64,000 bases of DNA from Protula sp. h YS-2021. Taxonomy: Eukaryota; Annelida; Polychaeta; Sabellida; Serpulidae. The notes beneath the pieces are model-generated. The model ran no database searches. It had not been told where the DNA came from and saw only the letters and a program-made list of their open reading frames with translations. This document shows positions 20,990 to 30,289 of this stretch, piece by piece; the stretch's first letter is position 1, and each line of letters opens with the position of its first letter. The position numbers and the translations under genes are program-made. The stretch spans positions 53,474,303 through 53,538,302 of the forward strand of contig OX457031.1 in assembly GCA_949752745.1 (NCBI GenBank), read 5' to 3'.

Positions 20990-21757
20990 ATCCATTAACC
21001 AGTAGGCGCGTGAGACTGCCGTAGGTACGCTAAGTACAGCGCCGATTTTGAAAAAATCCGCCATTTTGTCAAGTTCCATCCGGAAAATTCTTGATCACTG
21101 CACTGCGGAAGGTCCAAGGGAACCCGTGTACAAAATTTGAAACGAATCCATGTACTAATGTGGCCTGTAGGCGCGTGAGACTGCCGTATATACGCTAAGT
21201 CCAGTGCCAATTTTCAAAAGTCCTCCATTTTGACAATTTTTGCCCAATCCGGAAAATTCTTGGTCACTGCACTGCGGAAGGGTCCAGAGAAGCCGTGTAC
21301 AAAATATGAAACGAATTCATCTATTAATGTGGCCTGTAGGCGGTTGAGTCTGCCGTATATACGCTAAGTCCAGTGCCGATTTTCCAAAGTCCGCCATTTT
21401 ATCAATTTTTTTCCGATCCGGAAAATTCTTGGTCGCTGCACTGCGGAAGGGTTCAGAGAAGCCGTGTACAAAATTTGAAACGAATCCATGTACTAATGTG
21501 GTCTGTAGCGCGTGAGACTGCCGTATATACGCTAAGTCCAGTGCCAATTTTCAAAAGTCCGCCATTGTGTCAATTTTTGCCCGATCCGGAAAATTCTTGG
21601 TCACTGCACTGCGGAAGGGTCCAGAGAAACCGTGTACAAAATTTGAAACGAATCTATATATTAATGTGGCCTGTAGGCGCGTGAGACTGAAGCGTGACAG
21701 ACGGACAGACCGAAAAGTTCAAAACTATATCCCCCCGTTCCACGGGGGATAATAATT
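20990..21757 (-). repeat. Hairpin-headed satellite, locus E (four ~167-bp units)
   Basis: Reading on the - strand: a hairpin (21728-21752, CCCCCGTGGAACGGGGGG), then GGTCTGTCCGTCTGTCACGC, then a tandem array. Units begin at the GTAGGCGCGTGAGACTG block at about 21002, 21167, 21336, 21505 and 21673, so periods are 165-169 bp. Each unit carries TCCGGAAAATTCTTG and CACTGCACTGCGGAAG. Small frames in both strands are products of the repetition. Another CCCCCGTGGGGGATATGG hairpin lies at about 20882, left of the array. Confidence 0.8.
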
Positions 21758-21759
21758 TT

Positions 21760-22860
21760 CTTTGCATAGTGATAAAAGATAGTGCGAACTGCAACTGTAC
21801 GCGTTATCTCTTACCCAACCACCGCCCCCCCCCCCCAACACACACCCTTTGTGCAAAACAAATCAGGGTGCAAATTGAGGGACGCAAAAAATTCATGGGG
21901 GACGCAAAAATATGAAAGCGTGGCGTCCCTGGGACGCAAAGATTTTGAAGTTGAGGTAAAACCTTGATTGTCAAACCATTCATTTCTCTCAGTCTTTTTC
22001 AAATAGTTATAAAATTTTAATCGAAAGTTGCTTAGGTGCTTCTCCACCTGGATTTTGCAAAAAAAATACCGAAATGGTGGAATTTTAAAAATTTTGTAAA
22101 ATTGTGTAAATGTCGGTAAATACGTGAATCGTTAAAACGCAAGCTCTCCAACATCCCTTTTCGGGTAGCTTCCACCCGGGAAAACTCGTTTTTTTGTGTA
22201 TAAAAATTATGAAAAAGTTACGTTTAGAAACAAAGTTCTTCATTTTTTGGCCTAACAATATTCGTTTCAGAGTTTTTCTCTTTCCTTGTTTGGTAACTCG
22301 GCTGGGTCATGTCCTTAGACATGCTTGTTCAATTTTCCTGCACTTTTGTGAGGGGAAGGGGTGCAGTTGTCGGAGGATATCTGTGTAAAATAATATTGTC
22401 GGCATTCCCAGGGGTGGCGTGAGTGTTACAGCGAACTTTTTCATGTCCTTATACCGGCCGCACTATAGGTTAATGCACGCTGATAGTTTGGGTCCTCTAT
22501 ATAAAGGCTATTGAACGCTGGTCAGTGATTTGGATAAGCAAAATCGTGTTGGCAGCAATGCTCCATCGACCAAATTTTCGATGCATCCCAAACTATTCCG
22601 ATGCATCCCCTCATCGTAACTTCAAAAGGCCTAAAAACACACATTAACTCATTAACTTTTGTAGGGGTAATGGCCTGAGTACAAAGGATAATGTGTCGGG
22701 ATAGGATACCCTTGACGGATGCCTCACAGAAATTTTAGGTGCGCGAAGAGAAGTTGCAAAAGTTCGTGTGCACTTACAGAAGTCACACGTCTTTTTTTTT
22801 TTCAAGCAAAATTCTCGGTGCAGCAATGTATTTTGAATGCAGCAATGCTGCAGGATGCAC
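21760..22860. other. No gene seen; older repeat debris
   Basis: Includes GGGACGCAAAAAATTC and GCGTCCCTGGGACGCAAA near 21880-21940, related to GCGTCCCAGGGGACGCAT at about 19825. That suggests one older repeat split by the material between. A C run lies at 21826-21836. No supported coding sequence. Confidence 0.45.
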
Positions 22861-22865
22861 GCTTA

Positions 22866-22985
22866 TCCCAATCACTGGCTGATAGTTTGGATCCTGTATA
22901 TAAAGGCCGGTGCACGTTGATTGGTTGGGATCCTGTATATAAAGCCGATGCACGCTGGTTGTTTGGGATCCTGTATAAAAAGGAA
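22866..22985 (+). repeat. Minisatellite of ~38-bp units carrying TATA-box-like sequence
   Basis: Three units share GTTTGG(G)ATCCTGTATATAAAG, at about 22883, 22925 and 22963 (last one TATAAAAAG). A fourth, diverged copy is near 22487. Each unit also has a GCACGYTG block. Whether the TATATAAA acts as a core promoter is unknown; there is no gene directly downstream on this strand. Confidence 0.7.
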
Positions 22986-23125
22986 AATCAATTATCTCCT
23001 GATATTAATATAATATTTATGTGACACTTTAAATGAACCTGTTTGTACTTTGCCTTCAAGAAGCACTTTATTTTAAAAAATAATCCGTCCTGAAGATATA
23101 ATTTATTGGAAGAGCTTGCTTTAGG

Positions 23126-23370
23126 TTAGGAAAGGAGGGAGGGAAGGGCGTGTGGAAGGAGATGGAAAGGAGGATGGGGAAGGGGGTGAGGGAAGGGGGT
23201 GGGAAAGGAGGATGGGGAAGGGGGTGTGGAAGGGTGGGGATGGAGGGTGGGAAGGGGTGAGGAAAGGAGGATGGGGAAGGGGGTGGGAAAGGAGGATGGG
23301 GAAGGGGTGTGGAAGGGTGGGGATGGAGGGTGGGAAGGGGTGAGGAAACGAGGATAGGGAAGGGGTGGGA
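23126..23370. repeat. Purine-rich G-run minisatellite
   Basis: GGAAGGGGGTG-type repeats with a longer ~110-bp unit present twice (from about 23209 and 23297). G runs on the + strand could form quadruplexes. The open frames on both strands (for example poly-Pro/His on -) are low-complexity artefacts. A similar short G-rich tract lies at 23480-23522. Confidence 0.85.
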
Positions 23371-23691
23371 TTCGTTTGTTTGAGCAGTCACTTTTGTCAT
23401 ACAGTTGTAGATAACTTTAGCTGTAGTTGACAGTCGTTGAGGCCTTTCGAATGCACGTCTAATTGTGATAACGAAGTGAGGGGGGAAGGAAATGGTGGGA
23501 GGGGGGGGAGAAGTGGGGGGTTAAGTGAAAGAGACAGAAGCATGACCAAGTTTTGGTTCAGTGCTGTTTCAACAAGTTGCGAGCCCATTCCGTGCAGGTT
23601 TGAAACTCATTTAAGTTTTATTAAATGGTTTATTCATGAATTAAGGTTACATTTTAGGCAATACGCGCATTTCCCAGACATTTCAGGTGAT

Positions 23692-24496
23692 ACACGAATT
23701 AGCCGGATACGTGCAGGCCATACACGAATTAGCCGGATACGTCCAGGCCATACACGAATTAGCCGGATACGTGCAGGCCATACACGAATTAGGTGGATAT
23801 AGGTCCAGGCCATACACGAATTAACCGGATGTGTCCAGGCCATATACGAATTAGCCGGATACGTCCAGGCCATACACGAATTAGCCGGGTACGTCCAGGC
23901 CATACACGAATTAGCCGGGTACGTCCAGGCCATACACGAATTAGTCGGATACGTCCAGGCCATACACGAATTAGCCGGATATAGGTCCAGGCCATACACG
24001 AATTAGCCGGATATAGGTCCAGGCCATACACGAATTAGCCGGATACGTCCAGGCCATACACGAATTAGACGGATATAGGTCCAGACCATACACGAATTAG
24101 CCGGATACGCCCAGGCCATACACGAATTAGCAGGATACGTCCAGGCCATACACGAATTAGCCGGGTACGTCCAGGCAATTCACGAATTAGCCGGATACGT
24201 CCAGGCCATACACGAATTAGACGGATATAGGTCCAGACCATACACGAATTAGCCGGATACGCCCAGGCCATACACGAATTAGCCGGGTACGTCCAGGCCA
24301 TACACGAATTAACCGGATACGTCCAGGCCATACACGAATTAGCCGGGTACGTCCAGGCCATACACCATTTAGCCGGATACGTCCAGGCCATACACTGATT
24401 ATCCGGATATAGGTCCAGGCCATACACGAATTAGCCGGATATAGGTCCAGGCCATACACGAATTAGCCGGATACGTCCAGGCCATACACGAATTAA
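23692..24496. repeat. 30-bp minisatellite, about 27 units, with 32-bp variants
   Basis: Unit: ACGTCCAGGCCATACACG followed by AATTAGCCGGAT. Several units read ATAGGTCC instead of ACGTCC and are 2 bases longer (near 23798, 23983, 24015, 24076, 24226, 24408, 24440). A ~150-bp block (about 24067-24180) is itself repeated at about 24217-24300, so the array has grown by larger duplications too. Because 30 is divisible by three, frames stay open in several registers on both strands and read MAWTYPANSC-type decapeptides. The 2-base variants shift the frame, which argues against coding. Confidence 0.95.
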
Positions 24497-25038
24497 CCCA
24501 ATTCCAATATTTCCTGTGCCATACACCAGTGATGATAAAAAATTTTGAAAGGGATTTGGAATAATATAGATTCTGTGTGAAAGAGATTTGAAATGGTTTA
24601 GGTTTCTCGTACTTGACAGTGCTCGTTTTAAAGTGGTGTAGTCCTTGCGGAGCACATCGTCGGTTTATGCCCTGCAGCGGGGATTAGGGTGGGGGGAGGG
24701 GGGCTGGGCATGAGTTTGTAGTCAGCATGGAGCACATCGTTGGTTCATACCCTGCAGCACGGCTTTCTTATGGCCGGTCGCCGTGGGTGAGTGGAGCGAT
24801 ATTGTGGGGGAGGGGGGAGGATAGCTAGCATGCGACGGAAACGGTAGTATTATGACTAGTAAATACGCTAACCGTACTTACTGCTCTTCCAGTATCGAAA
24901 ACGTCAAGTACTGAAAGTATGTACTTGACATCGCCATGACAACGTAACTACCACTCGACAGAAAGTATCGCAAAGGAGTGCAAAAATATCTGATTTATGA
25001 GAGTATGTGTTTGCAACACAAAATCATGAAGTGAAAAT
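24497..25038. other. No gene; one short direct repeat
   Basis: GGAGCACATCGT followed by TATGCCCTGCAGC-like sequence occurs at about 24650 and 24729, 79 bases apart. Two G-rich tracts (24690-24712, 24806-24822) follow. Nothing else recognised. Confidence 0.5.
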
Positions 25039-25181
25039 AAAACCACGCTTGCGTTTGGACTGATCCCAAAATCCTCCCGTGGCTTTGCGCACTGTTAGCA
25101 CTCGCCCGTTCAGGCTCGTGCGACCAGTGCTACAACCTGCGGGAGGGTTTTTCCGGTCAGTCCACCTGCTACTGTGGTTTT
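25039..25181. repeat. 143-bp long imperfect palindrome
   Basis: AAAACCAC (25039) pairs with GTGGTTTT (ending 25181). Moving inward, GGACTGATCC pairs with GGTCAGTCC, CCTCCCG with CGGGAGG, and GCACTGTTAGCAC with GTGCGACCAGTGC. The whole block can fold into one hairpin of about 60 paired bases per side with mismatches. It may be a small foldback MITE or a transcribed hairpin. Confidence 0.8.
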
Positions 25182-25346
25182 ATCATTGTATATGGCAGCA
25201 GTTGTGTGTAATGAGTTCTCAAAAAGTACTGTTGGCAGTCTGCTTTGTGTTGTTCCCAACTTCTAGGCAAATACTCAAAGTATTTGGTGGTAGGCATTGA
25301 TTGTACCCCAGAAAGGTACACTGTAGCAGTTTCCTGCCTATGCCGT

Positions 25347-25541
25347 ATTCACAAAAGTTAACTGTCCAGTTAACTGGTTCAGTTAACATCTCCGTTGGCA
25401 ACCAGAACATCCGAAAGTAAATTAATAAATTTAGCGTTTTTAACAAACAAAAATTCGCCTAAATTGTTTGCGTGATGCAGCTGAAGCAATCGATTTTCGC
25501 TTCTGGGAGTAGAGTTAACTGCGCAGTTAACTTTTGTTAAT
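25347..25541. mobile_element. 195-bp MITE with ~29-bp inverted ends
   Basis: Left ATTCACAAAAGTTAACTG and right CAGTTAACTTTTGTTAAT are inverted. Each end contains its own AGTTAACTG..CAGTTAACT palindrome. The interior is non-coding. No clear target duplication. Confidence 0.65.
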
Positions 25542-25879
25542 AAAGCGGCTGAGGATGAAAAGAAATGATATTGGGGCACTCAGCAGATATCATTTTTAGT
25601 GACTCACAGTTAAGCAGTACTTGTACTTGACACTTGCAGTAGGCTACAGGGAGCGATAAAATAAGAAAATACAAAAAGTGTCTTTTTCAAATGAACATCC
25701 AGGTGGAAAGAAGGGACATTTTCATGTTTGAGGAGCTGCAGATTTTTCTACTTAGATTCGTTGCTTTTTCCCCTTGTGTATTCTGTATTCTGACGTATGT
25801 ATTCTATTGTTACAATGCTACGATACGATTTCCTCGTCACAAAGAAAAAAACGAATTTCGAAGAAACCGAGCCATAGGA

Positions 25880-26000
25880 CACGATGCGTAAAAACGTCGT
25901 TTCCCAGTCACTCGATGCGTAAAAACTTGTCACCCCCGTCACCCGATGCGTGAAAACTTCATCACCCGTCACCCGATGCGTAAAAACTTCCGTCACCCGT
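25880..26000. repeat. ~30-bp minisatellite, four units
   Basis: Four repeats of CGATGCGTAAAAAC followed by variants of TTCGTCACCCGTCACC. Non-coding. Confidence 0.8.
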
Positions 26001-26009
26001 TTTACTTAC

Positions 26010-26137
26010 AACACCGCATTATGTAAAATAAGAATTCATAAGAAACCAGATATTTTTCGCCAGATTGAATATCCCGCCAAAAAAAATATATGGTTTCTTA
26101 TTTGCCTCAGAATTCTTATTTTAATTAATACGGTGTT
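26010..26137. mobile_element. 128-bp palindromic MITE
   Basis: AACACCG at 26010 and CGGTGTT ending 26137. The arms share AAAATAAGAATTC and AAGAAACCA-type blocks in inverted order, leaving a loop of about 25 bases. No coding capacity. Confidence 0.7.
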
Positions 26138-26700
26138 TAATTAGATATTTTTAAGGTGTTTGATACGCTTCGGGATGTATTATTTTTGCGCGATTTGTTA
26201 TTATCACTGTGCTAGGAAGTACATATCCTAAGGGAAGTCATGAGTTTCATTATGTGGCTGAGTGAATGGTGTCTAATGTATTCTAACGGGTCATAAGTAT
26301 GAGCGCCGTGTTGTTTTCGAGACCTGCATTTCGTTTGTTGCGTAATCTATTGATTAACTGTATATTGTTGCGTTGTTGTTTTGGTAATAAACAGTTTTGT
26401 CAATGAGAGCAGTTTTATTTTTTTTATTTTTAACTTGAAGAGAAATGCCTTTGATGGGAATGTATGTGACACTATTACAATGTGATGCACTTATAAGCCC
26501 GACCACAGTCCCGTTCTTGTCGACGATTTCGCCAGTGTCAACCAATCAAAGCACGATTTGAGTCCGGTCTGGCATTCCGCTAATCGCTCCACGTAACCGC
26601 TGTCAACTGGAGCACCTTGGCATAGGAACAACTGACATTGAACTATTGCGATGTTCATGAGCCAGAGACAGGCAAGCGAATGTCATAAATAAAAATAAAT
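26138..26700. other. No gene seen
   Basis: AT-rich sequence between two MITEs. Short frames only. Confidence 0.5.
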
Positions 26701-27115
26701 ACTGTATAAGTGGAAATTTTCGCGAGGAACTAATTTTCGCGAAGCAAGGCCAATTCGCGAAAATTAATTCCCCTCGAAATTTTGTTCCAAATAGATAGAT
26801 AAAATTGCACAATAATTTCTATATGTACATTTTATTACCTTTCACATCGGAGACCAGTATAAATACTAAGTAAATAGTTAACTATCCTGCACGTTTCTTA
26901 ACTATTTGCACTGTTTTTACTGTGACTTCCGAGTTAAAATAGTCACGAAAGTGAAATAAAACTTGGGCCATAAAACTCTCTTTTATTGTAGATTTTTACG
27001 TATTAAAATTTTGTTTACTCCTATATTCAATTCGCGAAAATAAAAACTCGCGCAAATGCCTAAGAAGTCCAATTTGCGAAAATTTCGACTCGCGAAAATT
27101 TCAACCTTGTACAGC
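26701..27115. mobile_element. 415-bp MITE with TTTTCGCGA ends
   Basis: The ends ACTGTATAAG/GGAAATTTTCGCGAG and the complement of CTCGCGAAAATTTCAACC/TTGTACAGC are inverted. Further CGCGAAAAT copies sit inside each end (near 26740, 26755, 27031, 27073). The middle is AT-rich and non-coding. Confidence 0.7.
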
Positions 27116-27459
27116 ATATAATCTGTCAGGTAGTATTTCTCGCAAAGCTCTGTCAGACAGTGTGCAAAAAGGCCAGCACTAGTCACACATTGCGCGGTTT
27201 ATGCGATTTGACCACATCGGATGTGGAATGTGTGATTTCTCTTAAACTTGAAGACAAACGTAGTAACAGTTTGACCTCAGGCTACTCCTCTTGCAGCAGT
27301 TTTTTTTCTTGGGAGGGGGGGGGGGGAAGGGGCGGAGGCAGATGCATCCATTCATGACTAACCGCTGCTCGTTGACCACATTAGGAATATTAAGCAAATT
27401 TTCATGGCCGAGTTTTAAATTGACACAGAAAAATCTTGTCGCTCTCGACATTGCTATTT

Positions 27460-27544
27460 GGAAGTGTTACCCATTTGAAAGTGTTACCCATTTGACAGTG
27501 TTACCCATTTGAAAGTGTCACCCACTTGAAAGTGTTACCCATTT
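27460..27544. repeat. 17-bp tandem repeat, five units
   Basis: Five consecutive copies of GAAAGTGTTACCCATTT with a few substitutions. Confidence 0.92.
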
Positions 27545-28112
27545 GCCTTGCCTCTGTACATGAACAATTTCAAGTTCTTCGAGTCACGATGAATATAAAA
27601 CCGCAACGGCAAATTTCCCCCGAACCCTTTTTGTAACGAGTTGTTCCGAATGCATGCATGGACGTATAGCCGAAAAGAAACTTGGCGTAATAAATTTTGC
27701 GTTTAAAGTGTAAAAAAAGCTAAAATGTATTTTTCAGATGCTAAATTATTATATCATCATCACCATTATTATTATGTTTGCGAAGATATGGTGTGCCATT
27801 GCTGATTTCCGGGCTGTAATTCCACGAGGCAAACACGCTCTGAGCTTTTCAGCAGCTGTACATGAAAACCGAAGTGAGAAACGCCACAGAATAGGATTTG
27901 TTTATTTGTTAATTTGCTGCTTTCAATTAAATACATATAGAAACACTAAAACACAATACAGCTGTATAATAATATCAGTAACATTATTTTAATATAATGA
28001 ACTAATCAACACAGGGTTGATATCACGAGCAATCACACGACTGGTTTCCGTGAACAGCATAGCCAAGTCTGTGATAATCGTACTCGCTAGCACCCCCTCT
28101 TGTGTAAAACAA
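27545..28112. other. No gene seen
   Basis: AT-rich, with a short ATC/ATT microsatellite near 27748-27772. An 84-codon frame (27738-27992) begins within that microsatellite and has no known domain. Confidence 0.5.
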
Positions 28113-28114
28113 TA

Positions 28115-29212
28115 CAGTAAAACCTCTATATAATGTGCACTCTGGGGACTGGGCAAAATGTTCACTATATCGAGGTGTTCACTAACGGGAGGTTCAAGAT
28201 TTTCTTAAGTCAGAACGTGATTTTTTAGATTCAAGTAAAACAAAACCATTTGTTTATATATACTTCACACTTCAATAATATAAAAAAGGGCTGGCATGCA
28301 CAAACTTTCTAAAGTAGGCATCTATTTATAGGTTACAGCGTTACTGAAATTAATATGAAATAATTATATCCGCGCAATTCTTGTTCATAGTGCATGGAAA
28401 TCATTATACAGAGGCACTTTTGGGAGAGAAAAAGTCCGTAACACAGGTTTGTTTTTATGTTGCCCTTGCTCACGAATCATCCCAACGATAAGCGACTCTG
28501 GATGATAATGATGTTCACCACAGCATTAAAAACACTATTGTCTGATGCACTGGGTCATTCGACTGATTTCAAAACCTTATTTTGTCGGGCACGGAATATC
28601 AGGCGAATCGTCTGGCGTTTCGTCGACTTGATCAGAAGCACACAAATCAGCTTCTCAGGTATCACTTTCACCAATCATACATCAAGGTTACAGTTGTTTA
28701 TGCAGACGCCATCAGACAGTACTCAACAAACCTAAGTAAGCTTTTCACTCGTGAAACTCATGCCATTGTCTTAATTAGGCTTGATCCCCAACGCTATGCA
28801 TAATGTGTCATTGTTTCAACCCCTTTGTCCTATTGTCCCCCAAGTACTTAGGGCAGTGAGCACTAACTCCGAGAGCACATAACTCACAACGAAGTAAAAC
28901 ATAGCTAACCCCCTACTAATATGGGCTGCACCGCAAAAAGCAAGATTAAGGGCGAGTAATTGTGTAAAGAAACTGGGAAAATGTACCGGAAAAATATCAT
29001 GTGTTCACTAATTAGAGGTTTGTTTGCACCGACATTGATCATTTGGGATCCCAGCAAGTGTTCACTGTTCAGAGTATAGAGGTGTTCACGAACGAGCAAT
29101 TACAATAAAGTACCTGTGGTTAAGCCAATGTCAGTATTTGAGACCGAAAAATATGGTTCACTATATACAGGTGTTCACTAACGAGAGGTGTTCACTAACG
29201 GAGGTTTTGCCG
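28115..29212. mobile_element. pogo/Tigger-like DNA element, non-autonomous (1098 bp)
   Basis: Begins CAGTAAAACCTCTATATAA and ends GGAGGTTTTGCCG; both ends are flanked by TA (28113-28114, 29213-29214). CAGTAAAACCTC ends with TA duplication are the mark of pogo/Tigger members of Tc1/mariner. Both ends repeat the block GTTCACTA(T/A) next to AGAGGTG. No transposase domain is visible inside, only short frames (28457-28803). Confidence 0.75.
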
Positions 29213-29214
29213 TA

Positions 29215-30289
29215 TTACCTACACCGCCAGCATTACGTCTCTTTGGTTCGTGAAAGGGGTTTTCCTCTTTATTTATTTATTAAATAAATTATTTAATGGT
29301 GAGTTTTGGCATAATAATAATGATTTTTAAATAATTCTTCACAAATCAGTTTACAGTGGTTGCCTACGTATCGAAATTATTATTTTAAACTGGAGATTGA
29401 TAAAATAGCATACTCTATTATATGGTAAGAGTACCGTACGTAAAGAAATGATAGCGAAATGAAAGGTGCAGTATTTTTTTTACGTACTGCACCCCAGCTC
29501 ATCACGTCCAACACTCCAGTCGCGTCTGAATTTTGTGTCAGTGACTGTAGATACATTGGCGTTTTCGCTGTTCAGCAGCAGTTTTTAAGTCTTAAATATG
29601 TCTTAAATACTAACTATCTTAGATATATTCTTCCCTTCTCCGATTTGTTGTGTGAAAAAAAATAATAGATGAAAAGTTTGATAATGAATTCGAGCAAAGA
29701 TTGTGTTTTTTAAAAAAAAAATATCTTTCTCTATTAACTTATGCATCTTTTTGTATTGACACTGACCAAGGTTAATCTAAATAAGAGCTGATTGCAGCAT
29801 TTTTCTGTAATATTGATATCAATCTCACGCAGTGGAAATGCATTGGAACGTCACGTGACCTCACAAGCAACGTGTAATCAAAGCACGTGATCACCTCGAA
29901 TACGCTTCAGCATCAAAATTCGTCAGCTGAAGAGGTTAAATGATAAAACAGATAATTTTTTTGTTTTAGTTCAGAACTGAACAATAAGGATAAACATTAC
30001 ATTTTCATAAAACAAGTTTGTCCAAGGACAAAGTCCCAGCTTACGAAAAGCAATAAGACCAATTCCAGCGTACATGAGCAAGGGAATTTCCCTGAAAAAT
30101 TGGGCTTCAAAAGATGAGACGGCAAAGAGATAGCTGAATAATTAATTTAGCACCGGACCAGAACATAGACCGATAAATGCATACAAAGATTTCTTTCCCA
30201 AAAAAATGGGAAACAGATTTTTTTGTATCTCTGGTAGAGTGGATAGTCTGCATAGATACCTTCAAACAAACATTTCGGACCAGAGCGCA
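29215..30289. other. No gene seen
   Basis: AT-rich DNA. No long frame with a known domain and no repeat structure beyond short TTTA runs near 29270. Confidence 0.5.

Noticed and set aside
23634..24655. CRISPR-like array of ~30-bp direct repeats
   Set aside because: The repeats are contiguous with no unique spacers and the context is animal DNA, so it is a minisatellite.
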